64,000 bases of DNA, taken from NCBI RefSeq assembly GCF_015221875.1, contig NZ_JACYGY010000001.1:5496501-5560500 (forward strand), written 5' to 3'. The position numbers and the translations under genes are program-made. Positions within the stretch are counted from its first letter, which is position 1; the number at the start of each line of letters is the position of its first letter. Of this stretch, positions 28,571 through 38,425 are shown in pieces. Source of the DNA: Dyadobacter subterraneus. Its GTDB lineage: Bacteria; Bacteroidota; Bacteroidia; Cytophagales; Spirosomataceae. The notes below the pieces were generated by a model. It was not told the origin of the DNA and did not search any database. It saw only the letters and a program-made list of their open reading frames with translations.

Positions 28571-28590
28571 TAGCAAACATTAGTTTGCTA
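28571..28590. promoter_or_regulatory. Palindrome at the predicted start site of the sulfur cluster
   Basis: Perfect 8-bp arms TAGCAAAC / GTTTGCTA around ATTA, about 10 bp past the -7 element, where a bound repressor would block initiation. The cognate regulator is not visible in the window. Confidence 0.5.
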
Positions 28591-28635
28591 TTTTATTAAT
28601 ACTTTACTCTATCATAATACTATACTAGATAGACT

Positions 28636-29811
28636 TTGAAGGACGCGTCAGAATCATTGCCCTCATCAGAAGTTAAGGAGCCAGTTAATTGGGAATCCCT
28701 GGAAGTCGCTTATATCGCAAGCGGTGATCCTCAGGAAGATCGCCGTTTGGCAGCTATCGCAAGAGAGCAGGGAAAAGTTGTTTTTTTACCTAATTTGCCG
28801 GAGGAATCCGATTCTCGTTTCAATAAGGCTGCACAAAAGGCTGAACAGCAAAACGCCGCTTTTGACGCAACTAAAAATAATCCAAAATCAGCACTTTCCT
28901 GGGATACTATTCAGAACAAAATCTGGGCTGCCACTTTGCGCAAAAGAAGCCGGACAGAAATTGGTATGAACTTGTTTGCAGCCATCGCTTTGATGATTGT
29001 CGGGCATTTGGTGTTCACCTACATTACTTATGACAGACTTTCCGTTCTCTGGGATGATCTTGAATTGAACGAAAGCTTTTTCTATTACATTCTTGGTGGT
29101 TTTATAGCGCAAATGATTGATGGTGCGCTCGGAATGGCTTATGGCGTAACATCTGCTACTTTTCTGCTTACACTAGGCGTTCCTCCTTCTGCGGTTAGTG
29201 CCAGTGTGCATGCTTCTGAAATATTCACCAGCGGCGTTTCTGGGTATATGCACCTTAAATTTGGAAACGTAAACAGCAAGTTATTCAAGAAAATATTGAT
29301 TCCGGGTGTGATAGGCGCGATATCGGGTGCTTATCTTTTGACATCACTTGAAAAATATATTTATATCATTAAACCGTTAGTAGCTGTTTATACCCTTGTT
29401 CTGGGAATTCTTATCATCCAGAAAGCGTTAAAGAAACGGATTGAAAAACGACCAATCAGACAAATCGGATGGCTTGCATTTGCGGGCGGATCGTTGGATT
29501 CCATCGGCGGTGGTGGCTGGGGACCTATTGTAACGTCAACATTGATCGCAAGAGGCCGTCACCCAAAATATACCATTGGATCGGTGAATCTGGCGGAGTT
29601 TTTCGTATCCCTGGCAAGTTCAGTTACCTTTATAACGCTGATCGGTTTTTCCCACTGGCAGGTTGTTTTGGGATTGATTTTGGGAGGAATGGTAGCAGCA
29701 CCGATCGCAGCAAACCTTTCCAGAAAATTGCCAATAAAAACAATGATGATTATGGTTGGAACAATCGTCATCATCGTGAGTTTGAGAATAATTTATATGG
29801 TTCTTTTTTAG
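28636..29811 (+). CDS. TauE/SafE (TSUP) family transporter with CysG-like N-terminal remnant
   Basis: A 391-residue membrane protein with TTG start (28636; no ATG before the first conserved block). Residues 1-110 are soluble; VAYIASGDPQEDRRLAAIAREQG resembles the Rossmann edge of precorrin-2 dehydrogenase (CysG/Met8), but the NAD-binding glycine loop is absent. From about residue 115 it is a TSUP transporter with 8 or so helices (FIAQMIDGALGMAYGVTSAT; GGSLDSIGGGGWGPIVTSTL repeats). Such proteins export sulfite or sulfonates or import sulfate. First gene of the sulfur block, so sulfate uptake or sulfite export is likely. Confidence 0.82.
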   Translation: MKDASESLPSSEVKEPVNWESLEVAYIASGDPQEDRRLAAIAREQGKVVFLPNLPEESDSRFNKAAQKAEQQNAAFDATKNNPKSALSWDTIQNKIWAATLRKRSRTEIGMNLFAAIALMIVGHLVFTYITYDRLSVLWDDLELNESFFYYILGGFIAQMIDGALGMAYGVTSATFLLTLGVPPSAVSASVHASEIFTSGVSGYMHLKFGNVNSKLFKKILIPGVIGAISGAYLLTSLEKYIYIIKPLVAVYTLVLGILIIQKALKKRIEKRPIRQIGWLAFAGGSLDSIGGGGWGPIVTSTLIARGRHPKYTIGSVNLAEFFVSLASSVTFITLIGFSHWQVVLGLILGGMVAAPIAANLSRKLPIKTMMIMVGTIVIIVSLRIIYMVLF

Positions 29812-29813
29812 TT

Positions 29814-29960
29814 TAGCTAATAGCTATTGGCCGCGCAGCGGACCGCTTTTAGCTTGACCCGGAAAATTAGAATTTGATATAAAAGAGAGTCTCAATACTC
29901 TCGACAAATATGAAGTATTTATTATGAGCTAAACGCTAACAGCTAATAGCCAATACCTAG
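29814..29960. repeat. Inverted/direct repeat element between tauE-like gene and metZ
   Basis: The ends pair imperfectly: TATTGGC at 29825-29831 with GCCAATA at 29949-29955, and GCTTTTAGCT near 29845 with AGCTAAACGC near 29926. AGCTAATAGC also occurs directly at 29815 and 29941. It fills nearly the whole 155-bp gap and looks like a small MITE-like or REP-type element. Confidence 0.5.
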
Positions 29961-29966
29961 TGACCT

Positions 29967-31154
29967 ATGAAAAAGCAGACCAAAGCGATACGTACCCAGA
30001 CAAAGAAAACACAGTACCGTGAGCATTCTACGCCTTTATTTTTGACAAGCAGCTTTACTTTTGAAAGTGCTGAGCAAGGAAAAGCGCTCTTTGAAGAAAC
30101 GGAAGAAGGAAATATTTACAGTCGTTTTTCGAACCCATCAGTTCAGGAATTTATAGACAAAGTTTGTCTTCTTGAAGACTGTGAAGATGGCGTTGCAACG
30201 GCTACGGGTATGGCTGCGGTTTTTGCCAGTATGGCTGCATTATTGAAAAGCGGTGACCACATTTTGGCAAGTCGCGCTTTGTTCGGTTCTGCACATCAGA
30301 TCATTACGCAAATTATCAGCAAGTGGGGTATCACATATACTTATCTTGACGCAGACGCAAGTGAGGCAGATTGGGAAGCTGCGGTAACACCAGATACGCG
30401 CATGGTTTACCTTGAAACGCCATCAAATCCAGGATTGGATCTTGTAGATCTTGAAATGATCGGGAAACTTTGCAAAAAGCATAATCTGATTTTTAATGTC
30501 GATAACTGTTTCGCTTCTCCGGCATTGCAAAATCCGGTTGACTTCGGAGCGGATCTGGTTGTGCATTCGGCTACTAAATACATGGATGGACAAGGCCGTG
30601 TTTTAGGTGGTATTGTGGTTGGAAAAGAAGAATATATCAAACATGTTCGCTTTTTCTGTCGTCACACCGGACCGTCTATGTCTCCATTCAATGCCTGGGT
30701 ATTGAGCAAAAGTCTTGAAACGTTGAATTTGAGAATGGAAAAACATTGCTCAAACGCGTTGGCGCTGGCTTCGGCTCTGGAAAAACATCCGGATGTAAAA
30801 CTGGTTAAATATCCATTTTTGGCATCTCACCCTCAGCATGACCTTGCCAAGTCGCAGATGAAAGCTGGAGGAGCGATCGTAACGATAGAACTTGAAGGTG
30901 GTTTTGAAAGAGTTTCTGCATTTATGGATGCACTGGAAATTGCTTCTCTTTCTTCAAATCTTGGTGATACGAGAACAATTGTTACCAATCCGTTCACGAC
31001 AACACATGCGAAACTGAAAGCAGACGAAAAACTGGCTTTGGGCATTACGGAAGGCTTAATCCGTATTTCCGTTGGTTTGGAAGATATCGAAGACCTGATC
31101 GAGGATTTCACAAATGCTGTGGAAGTGTCGGTCAAAAGTGATATATTAGAGTAA
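29967..31154 (+). CDS. metZ: O-succinylhomoserine sulfhydrylase / trans-sulfuration PLP enzyme
   Basis: A 395-residue Cys/Met-metabolism PLP enzyme. The Schiff-base lysine is Lys204 in HSATKYMDGQGR; YSRFSNPSVQEF and ATATGMAAVFASMAAL are family signatures for phosphate and ring binding, and SLGDTRTIVTNP closes the active site. Such enzymes combine sulfide with an activated homoserine to give homocysteine. Placement in front of sulfate-reduction genes supports direct sulfhydrylation, so metZ is preferred over the cystathionine synthase/lyase alternatives, but the specificity is inferred. Confidence 0.85.
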   Translation: MKKQTKAIRTQTKKTQYREHSTPLFLTSSFTFESAEQGKALFEETEEGNIYSRFSNPSVQEFIDKVCLLEDCEDGVATATGMAAVFASMAALLKSGDHILASRALFGSAHQIITQIISKWGITYTYLDADASEADWEAAVTPDTRMVYLETPSNPGLDLVDLEMIGKLCKKHNLIFNVDNCFASPALQNPVDFGADLVVHSATKYMDGQGRVLGGIVVGKEEYIKHVRFFCRHTGPSMSPFNAWVLSKSLETLNLRMEKHCSNALALASALEKHPDVKLVKYPFLASHPQHDLAKSQMKAGGAIVTIELEGGFERVSAFMDALEIASLSSNLGDTRTIVTNPFTTTHAKLKADEKLALGITEGLIRISVGLEDIEDLIEDFTNAVEVSVKSDILE

Positions 31155-31181
31155 AAATCAATAGATTAAATTGGTCGCAAT

Positions 31182-31529
31182 ATGAAAACACTAACCATCA
31201 ATTTGCCGGAAGATTTCGAGAAGGAGAAGGTATTGCTTTCAATCGCCGGCCAACTTTATCAACAAGGAGCACTCTCCGCAAAACAGGCAACTGATTTAGC
31301 CGGTGTTACGATGAACGAATTAGTTTACAGTACACTTTCGGATGATGATCCTTTGAAATCTATGATTAGTAATCCAGAAGATAAAAATTTGTCATTTGAA
31401 GACAGAGTTAAAAAACTGAAAAGTAAACAGGAATATAAAGGCTTAAATAAAGAAAGACTGGAAGCTTTGAGAGATGCTATTGATATTCAGGAGCCACTTG
31501 AAGTTCTTCTTTCGCAATTGACAAAATGA
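31182..31529 (+). CDS. Putative antitoxin of a VapBC-like pair
   Basis: A 115-residue protein beginning with a beta-strand-like KTLTINLPEDFEKEKV, followed by a helix-turn-helix-like stretch (LYQQGALSAKQATDLAGVTM) similar to small UPF0175-type antitoxins, and a charged helical tail likely to bind the toxin. Its stop overlaps the start of the PIN gene (ATGA at 31526-31529), the usual antitoxin-toxin coupling. Confidence 0.7.
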   Translation: MKTLTINLPEDFEKEKVLLSIAGQLYQQGALSAKQATDLAGVTMNELVYSTLSDDDPLKSMISNPEDKNLSFEDRVKKLKSKQEYKGLNKERLEALRDAIDIQEPLEVLLSQLTK

Positions 31530-31972
31530 GATATGTCCTGGATACTAATGTCATCCTGGCATATTTGAGAAAACATTCAATCTGGGATTTAATTGAATTG
31601 CAGATTGGAATATTTGAAATAGATTCAAATGTATATATTCCAGCAGTCGTAATAGGAGAATTAAGATCGCTTGCTATTCAAAATAATTGGGGATTTAATA
31701 AGAGAAGCGAGCTGCAAATGTTCATAAAAGAATTTATGATAATCGATTTCATAACAGAGGAAATTATAAATTCTTACGCAGAAATAGACGCTTTCAGCCA
31801 GGGAAGACTTGAAGAAAAGCCACTTACAGGTTCTTCCAGAAATATGGGTAAAAACGATTTATGGATTGCAGCGACGGCCAGTGTTTTAAATGCAACATTG
31901 ATAACAACAGATCAAGATTTTCAACATTTGCATACTCACTTTTTGGAAGTTGCATATTTTGATATAAAATAA
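31526..31972 (+). CDS. VapC-like PIN-domain ribonuclease toxin
   Basis: A 148-residue PIN protein: Asp6 in YVLDTNVILAYLRK, a Glu in VVIGELRSLA, Asp in GKNDLWIAATASVLNATLIT and the final Asp pair in TTDQDFQHL complete the acidic metal site expected of an active nuclease. It is preceded by its overlapping antitoxin gene. The pair sits between metZ and cysH in the same direction as the sulfur genes. Confidence 0.85.
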   Translation: MRYVLDTNVILAYLRKHSIWDLIELQIGIFEIDSNVYIPAVVIGELRSLAIQNNWGFNKRSELQMFIKEFMIIDFITEEIINSYAEIDAFSQGRLEEKPLTGSSRNMGKNDLWIAATASVLNATLITTDQDFQHLHTHFLEVAYFDIK

Positions 31973-31978
31973 ATAGAT

Positions 31979-32074
31979 AACACAGAGTTTCACAGAGAAA
32001 AGTCAGAGACCCACAGAGAATATAATAAAAAACTCTGTGCCCCTCCTTTTTAACTCCATCTTCCTCTGTGTAAC
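31979..32074. repeat. CACAGAG-type repeat cluster
   Basis: Three direct CACAGAG copies (31981, 31991, 32012) and two inverted CTCTGTG copies (32033, 32064) make an imperfect fold-back of about 96 bp between the VapC-like gene and cysH. The style matches dispersed intergenic repeats seen in many bacteria. Confidence 0.6.
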
Positions 32075-32104
32075 AATATGAGAAGCAATACAAGGCGAAT
32101 CACC

Positions 32105-32806
32105 ATGAACACAAACATAGACGCATTAACCGCCGCCCTTGAAGGCAAAAGCGAAATTGAATCGCTGGCTATTCTGGCAGATCTTTTTCCGGGTCAGGTC
32201 GTATTTTCTACGAGTCTTGGTTATGAAGATCAGGTTATTACAGATTTTATTTTAAAGAATAATCTGGATATCAGCATTTTCACGTTGGATACCGGAAGAA
32301 TGTTTAATGAAACGTACATGACGCTTCAAAAAACAAACAACCGGTATGATACCAAAATAAAAGTTTATTATCCTCAAACCAGTGCCGCGGAAGAATTGGT
32401 AAGTACCAAAGGTCCTTTGAGTTTTTACGATTCTGTTGAAAACCGTAAAGAATGCTGCTTTATCCGTAAGGTTGAACCTTTGAACAGAGCTCTGAAAGGA
32501 GCAAAAATCTGGGTTACCGGTATCCGGGCAGAACAGTCAGGAAATCGTCAGGCTATGCACAAGCTGGAAATCGACGAAGCGCACGATCTGATCAAATTCC
32601 ACCCGATTCTGGATTGGAATTTTGAAGAAGTAAAAACTTATGTAAAATCGAATGGCATTCCTTATAATCCTTTGCATGACAAAGGTTTTGTAAGTATCGG
32701 CTGCGCGCCTTGTACACGTGCTATTCAGGAAGGCGAAGATTTCCGTGCCGGACGCTGGTGGTGGGAAGATGAGTCGAAGAAAGAATGTGGTTTGCACGCG
32801 AAGTAA
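32105..32806 (+). CDS. cysH: Adenylyl-sulfate (APS-type) reductase
   Basis: Reduces activated sulfate to sulfite with thioredoxin. ATG 32105 is chosen; the in-frame ATG at 32078 lies in the repeat edge and adds nine unlikely residues. Cys117-Cys118 (KECCFIRKVEPL) and Cys200-x2-Cys203 (GCAPCTRA) form the [4Fe-4S] site that marks APS-type rather than PAPS-type reductases, and Cys228 in ECGLH is the catalytic cysteine. Absence of a CysC kinase nearby agrees with direct use of APS. Confidence 0.93.
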   Translation: MNTNIDALTAALEGKSEIESLAILADLFPGQVVFSTSLGYEDQVITDFILKNNLDISIFTLDTGRMFNETYMTLQKTNNRYDTKIKVYYPQTSAAEELVSTKGPLSFYDSVENRKECCFIRKVEPLNRALKGAKIWVTGIRAEQSGNRQAMHKLEIDEAHDLIKFHPILDWNFEEVKTYVKSNGIPYNPLHDKGFVSIGCAPCTRAIQEGEDFRAGRWWWEDESKKECGLHAK

Positions 32807-32848
32807 TAAAAGCATCCCAATGCTACGTAAATAAAGAAGAAGTATTAA

Positions 32849-33823
<975 letters not shown>

Positions 33824-33900
33824 CAATGAGAAACTGACAGAAAGCTTGCTATGAGCCCATTCAATCACTCTCTCATTCACAAATTCGAAATTAAAAAAAG

Positions 33901-35145
33901 GTGGATTTACTAAGATTTATAACAGCAGGTTCCGTAGACGACGGTAAAAGTACGTTGATCGGGCGTTTGCTTTTTGATACAAAAAATATTCTGGCAGATC
34001 AGATGGAAGCCATCGAACGCGCCAGCAAAAGCCGTAACGACGGTGAAATTGATCTTGCTCTTTTGACGGACGGACTTCGCTCTGAACGTGAACAAGGAAT
34101 TACAATTGACGTAGCTTATAAATATTTCCAGACACCAAACCGTAAATTTATATCAATCGATGCACCGGGACATATTCAGTATACCCGTAACATGGTAACT
34201 GGTGCGTCAAATGCGGATCTTGCAATTATTTTGGTTGATGCGCGTCACGGTGTTGCAGAGCAAACACGCCGTCACTCGCTGATTGCTTCTATGTTAGGAA
34301 TTCCTCACGTGGTTGTGGCGATCAATAAAATGGATTTGGTAGGAAATTCCGAAGATGCGTTTTTGGAAATTGCAAAAACATACCAGGATCTTGCTCAGAA
34401 ATTGAACATTAAAGATTTGACAATTATCCCGGTTAGCGCGCTGAACGGAGATAATATCGTTGACCGGTCTAAAAACATGCCCTGGTATACAGGCGAAACG
34501 TTGTTGTCAGTTCTTGAAAACGTAAATGTTTTAAAAGACAAAAACACGACAGACGGACGCTTCTCAGTGCAGTATGTAATCCGCCCTCAGACTGAGGAAC
34601 TGCATGATTACCGTGGTTATGCCGGTCGTTTACAAAGTGGTTCTTTGAGAAAAGGTGAAGCTGTTAAAATTTTGCCTTCGGGAACAGAATCCAAAATCGC
34701 AAGAATTGAATTTGGTGGACAGGAAATTATCGAAGCGGGTGTTTTTGAATCAGTTACCATTCTTTTGGAAGACGATGTGGACATCAGTCGTGGAGACATG
34801 ATCGTTTCGGTTGACAATTCACCAATCGTGAGTCAGGATGTGGAAGCGCTGGTTTGCTGGATGGACGACCGCAAGACCTTGAAAGCTGGTGATAAATATC
34901 TTCTTCAGCACGGAACTGCAAGAACAAAATGTTCTGTTAGAAGTATAGAATATCAGATCGATATCAACTCTTACGAAAAACTGGATGAGGTTGAAAGTTT
35001 GAAATTAAATGATGTCGCAAGAATTGTTTTGAGAACAGCACAACCGATCGCTTACGACCCATATCAGCAAAACAGAGCCAATGGCGCTGCTATTTTGATT
35101 GACGAAACGTCGAATGTTACCGTAGGCGCTTGTATGGTTGAATAA
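33901..35145 (+). CDS. cysN: Sulfate adenylyltransferase subunit 1 (GTPase)
   Basis: Regulatory GTPase of ATP sulfurylase. GTG start 33901. P-loop GSVDDGKSTLIGRLL, switch EQGITIDVAYKYF, DAPGHIQYTRNM (G3) and NKMD (G4) are present, then two beta-barrel domains as in EF-Tu. At 414 residues it has no CysC APS-kinase fusion, which fits the APS-type CysH two genes upstream. Confidence 0.96.
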   Translation: MDLLRFITAGSVDDGKSTLIGRLLFDTKNILADQMEAIERASKSRNDGEIDLALLTDGLRSEREQGITIDVAYKYFQTPNRKFISIDAPGHIQYTRNMVTGASNADLAIILVDARHGVAEQTRRHSLIASMLGIPHVVVAINKMDLVGNSEDAFLEIAKTYQDLAQKLNIKDLTIIPVSALNGDNIVDRSKNMPWYTGETLLSVLENVNVLKDKNTTDGRFSVQYVIRPQTEELHDYRGYAGRLQSGSLRKGEAVKILPSGTESKIARIEFGGQEIIEAGVFESVTILLEDDVDISRGDMIVSVDNSPIVSQDVEALVCWMDDRKTLKAGDKYLLQHGTARTKCSVRSIEYQIDINSYEKLDEVESLKLNDVARIVLRTAQPIAYDPYQQNRANGAAILIDETSNVTVGACMVE

Positions 35146-35223
35146 AAGGAGCAGATTAACCGCACCTTTTTTCCCATTATAAAGTTAATATACTATTCCG
35201 ATAGGTTATAAGAATACATCACC

Positions 35224-37446
35224 ATGAATAATTTAGTAATTTCAGACAAAGTATCACCCGTAGCAAAACGTGATATTGTTGATTTACAAAACAAAATCAA
35301 CGCATTTAACACGGGTGAAACGCCGGAAGAAGCTTTTCGTAAGTTTCGTCTGACGCGCGGTGTATACGGTCAGCGTCAGCCAGGCGTGCAGATGATCCGT
35401 ATCAAACTGCCTTATGGACGTATCACGGCGGATCAGCTTGTTCGCATAGCAGATACTTCCGACAAATTTGCTACTGGAAATTTGCATGCAACAACCCGTC
35501 AGGATATTCAGCTGCACTTTGTAAAACTTTCAGATTCTCCACAATTATGGGCAGATCTGGAAGACGCCGGAATTACTCTAAAAGAAGCATGTGGAAATAC
35601 AATCCGTAATGTAACAGCTTCGTCGGTGGCAGGTATTGATCCAGACGAACCTTTTGATGTTACACCGATAACACATTCGATTTTTACTTACTTCCTTCGC
35701 AATCCTATTAATCAGGATATGGGACGGAAATTCAAAATAGCGGTTTCTTCTTCCGAAAAAGATTCTGCCCTGGCGTTTATTCACGATGTTGGCCTTATCG
35801 CCAAAATGGGAACAAACGAAGCTGGCGAAGAAGTGAAAGGTTTCAAAGTTCTGATTGGCGGAGGTTTAGGCGCGCAGCCTTTCTCGGCACAAACTGCTTT
35901 CGAATTCCTTGAAGAAAAAGATGTTATTCCTTTCATAGAAGCTTTGCTTCGTGTTTTTGACCGTTACGGAGAACGTGTTCGCCGCCATAAAGCGCGTATG
36001 AAATTCCTTTTGAACGATCTTGGATTGGAAGGAATGATGGCGAAGGTGGAAGAAGAACGCACTGCCGTAAAAAACAAGGTTTTCCAGATTCCTGCCGATT
36101 TATTTGGTACGAACGAGGCGGAATCTATCAACCACGCTCCTCGCCCATCGTTGAGCGAAGAAGAAATTTTGAAAATTGCTTCTGAAAGTGTTTCAGACAT
36201 TTCCGAATTTACAAAATGGTTGAAAACCAATACTTTTGAACAAAAACAAAAAGGCTGGTACGCCGTTCAGTTACGTGTATTGCTGGGTGATATGAGCTCG
36301 GATACAGCACGTTCACTGGCAAATATCGTTCGTCAATATGCGGCTGACGATATTCGTGTAACAGTTAACCAGGGATATATTCTTCGTTTTATTAAAGGCG
36401 AAGATCTGGCAGCAATTTATAATGAACTTGCGAAATTAGGATTGGTTAATCCTGGTTTTGACAGTACCATGGATATCACAACCTGCCCGGGTACAGATAC
36501 TTGTAATCTTGCCATCACAAGCAGTTACGGAATCACCCGTGTTCTGGAAGATGTGATGAAGGATGAATTTCCTGAAATGATTTACAACCAGGATATCAAG
36601 ATCAAAATTAGCGGTTGTATGAATGGTTGCGGCCAGCATAATGCTTCTAATATTGGTTTCCACGGAAGTTCTATTAAAAATGGAAAACTGGTTTTACCAG
36701 CTTTGCAGGTTTTGCTAGGCGGTGGTTTTTCTGGCGACGGAATTGGTTTGATTGGCGATAAAGTGATCAAAGTCCCAGCAAAACGCGGACCGGAAGCACT
36801 TCGTACGATCTTCAACGATTACGAATCAAACGCATACGACGGAGAATATTTCAACCAGTATTATACCCGTCAAACTAAGAATTACTTCTTCCAGCTTTTG
36901 AAACCGATCGCAGATCTTTCTACGATTCAGGAAGATGATTACCGCGACTGGGATCATGATGAAATATTCAAAACTGAAATTGGAGTTGGAGAATGTGCCA
37001 GCGTTTTGGTGGATTTAGTAGCTACTACAATTACAGAAGGACAGGAAAAGTTAAATCTTGCCAAAGAAAACTACGAATTGAAAATCTGGGCTGATGCGAT
37101 TTATCATGCTTATAACGTTTTGATCACAGGTGCAAAAGGATTGTTGATGACCAAAGATGTGAGTACGAATACACAATACGGCATCATCAACGATTTCGAA
37201 AGTAACTTTGGAAAAGAATTCAAATATGAAATTCCGGCTGAATATGTTCTTCCGGATTCAGAAGAAACTCCTTTCCGTTCTCTTGCTTTCAGTATCAACA
37301 AATTCGAACCAACAGAAGAATTTGCAACCTACTTTGTTAATACCGCAGAAGACTTTTTGAACTTTGTTCGTAATACACGTGGAGCGCAGTTGATGGAAAC
37401 AGGTGAGCCTGTTTTGCAGGAGCTTTCGTTTGGCAAAGACTCATAA
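35224..37446 (+). CDS. cysI: Assimilatory sulfite (nitrite/sulfite) reductase with HEPN-like C-terminal extension
   Basis: Siroheme/[4Fe-4S] enzyme that reduces sulfite to sulfide. The two half-repeats begin at FRLTRGVYGQRQPGVQMIR and FEQKQKGWYAVQLR; cluster ligands are Cys421-x5-Cys427 and Cys465-x3-Cys469 (SGCMNGCGQH). After about residue 600 there is an extra, helix-rich tail (CASVLVDLVATTITEGQEKL; ELKIWADAIYHAYNVLITGA) that resembles a HEPN fold and is not in classical CysI. Sulfite rather than nitrite is preferred because of the operon with cysHDN and cobA. Confidence 0.9.
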   Translation: MNNLVISDKVSPVAKRDIVDLQNKINAFNTGETPEEAFRKFRLTRGVYGQRQPGVQMIRIKLPYGRITADQLVRIADTSDKFATGNLHATTRQDIQLHFVKLSDSPQLWADLEDAGITLKEACGNTIRNVTASSVAGIDPDEPFDVTPITHSIFTYFLRNPINQDMGRKFKIAVSSSEKDSALAFIHDVGLIAKMGTNEAGEEVKGFKVLIGGGLGAQPFSAQTAFEFLEEKDVIPFIEALLRVFDRYGERVRRHKARMKFLLNDLGLEGMMAKVEEERTAVKNKVFQIPADLFGTNEAESINHAPRPSLSEEEILKIASESVSDISEFTKWLKTNTFEQKQKGWYAVQLRVLLGDMSSDTARSLANIVRQYAADDIRVTVNQGYILRFIKGEDLAAIYNELAKLGLVNPGFDSTMDITTCPGTDTCNLAITSSYGITRVLEDVMKDEFPEMIYNQDIKIKISGCMNGCGQHNASNIGFHGSSIKNGKLVLPALQVLLGGGFSGDGIGLIGDKVIKVPAKRGPEALRTIFNDYESNAYDGEYFNQYYTRQTKNYFFQLLKPIADLSTIQEDDYRDWDHDEIFKTEIGVGECASVLVDLVATTITEGQEKLNLAKENYELKIWADAIYHAYNVLITGAKGLLMTKDVSTNTQYGIINDFESNFGKEFKYEIPAEYVLPDSEETPFRSLAFSINKFEPTEEFATYFVNTAEDFLNFVRNTRGAQLMETGEPVLQELSFGKDS

Positions 37447-37451
37447 TATTG

Positions 37452-37637
37452 TGGCTGTCGGCTATCGGCAGTCGGCTATCAATTGGTAGCTAACATGTAG
37501 TTTATTGAGAGAAGTCAACTTTGAAAAATTGACTTCTCTCAATAATAACTAATCTTCCCTATTCATCAATTTCCTTATAATTAAGGAATTCGTATTCACT
37601 AACCCACTGACAGCTGATCGCCGAAAGCCGACAGCCA
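37452..37637. repeat. MITE-like element with ~40-bp terminal inverted repeats
   Basis: Left end 37452-37491 and right end 37598-37637 pair over about 40 bp, perfectly for the outer 12 (TGGCTGTCGGCT / AGCCGACAGCCA) and imperfectly inward. In the middle is a separate perfect 14-bp hairpin (TTGAGAGAAGTCAA / TTGACTTCTCTCAA, 37505-37542). It fills the gap between cysI and cobA. No reading frame inside. Confidence 0.7.
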
Positions 37638-37644
37638 TTTCCTC

Positions 37645-38397
37645 ATGAAACTTACATTAATCGGTGCCGGCCCTGGCGATCCTGATCTGATCACTTTAAA
37701 AGGAATTAAAGTATTACAAACTGCCAAAGTTGTGCTTTATGATGCGCTTGTGCATCCTGCAATCCTTGATCATTGTCCGGAAGATTGTTTGAAAATTCAT
37801 GTTGGAAAACGTTTTGGAAAAGTAAGCTGCGGGCAGGATGAAATCAATAAACTGATTGTAGCTTCTGCCAGCGAATATGGCGAAGTTGTACGTTTGAAAG
37901 GCGGCGATTCTTTTATTTTTGGCCGTGGTTATGAAGAAATTGAATATGCAGCACAGCATGGAATCGAGTCGGAAGTAATTCCCGGCATTTCCAGTACTTA
38001 TGCAGTTCCGGCTTTGGCAGGAATTCCTTTAACTTCACGCGGCGTGAGTGAAAGTTTCTGGGTTGTTACCGGAACGACAAAATCTCATGAATTATCGGCA
38101 GATCTTCCCTGGGCCGCACGCTCTTCGGCGACAGTAGTGATCCTGATGGGAACACACAAACTCGAAGAAATTATTAACATCTATACCGGGCTGGACAAAT
38201 TTGACGAACCAATCGCTATCATTCAAAACGGTTCTTTACCTGAACAAAAAATTGTTTCAGGAACGATTGGAAATATTTTACCTCTGGCAAAAGAAGCAGA
38301 AATTAAATCCCCGGCAGTAATTGTTATCGGGAAAGTTGCAGCACTTCCTGGATTAACGTTTCAGAAAATTGAAGAAATGGTCAACAAGCAGATTTAA
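37645..38397 (+). CDS. cobA: Uroporphyrinogen-III C-methyltransferase (siroheme branch)
   Basis: SAM-dependent methylase that makes precorrin-2 for siroheme, the cofactor of the sulfite reductase encoded just upstream. Signatures: LIGAGPGDPDLITLKGIKVL, YDALVHPAIL, VRLKGGDSFIFGRGYEE, VIPGISSTYAVPALAGIPLT and VVILMGTHKLEEI. At 250 residues it is the stand-alone type without the CysG dehydrogenase/chelatase half, which is not found intact in this window. Confidence 0.94.
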   Translation: MKLTLIGAGPGDPDLITLKGIKVLQTAKVVLYDALVHPAILDHCPEDCLKIHVGKRFGKVSCGQDEINKLIVASASEYGEVVRLKGGDSFIFGRGYEEIEYAAQHGIESEVIPGISSTYAVPALAGIPLTSRGVSESFWVVTGTTKSHELSADLPWAARSSATVVILMGTHKLEEIINIYTGLDKFDEPIAIIQNGSLPEQKIVSGTIGNILPLAKEAEIKSPAVIVIGKVAALPGLTFQKIEEMVNKQI

Positions 38398-38425
38398 TAA
38401 GAGATCGGTTTGTTGGTAATGTTTC

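Noticed and set aside
31979..32074. CRISPR array
   Set aside because: CACAGAG units are only 7 bp, irregularly spaced and present in both orientations; no constant repeat of 25-40 bp with equal spacers.
35224..37446. Dissimilatory nitrite reductase
   Set aside because: Cluster motifs fit both, but cysHDN and cobA neighbours favour assimilatory sulfite reduction.
37505..37542. Plain intrinsic terminator of cysI
   Set aside because: The hairpin is perfect but has no T-run after it and sits centrally inside a larger terminal-inverted-repeat unit, so it is described as part of that element.
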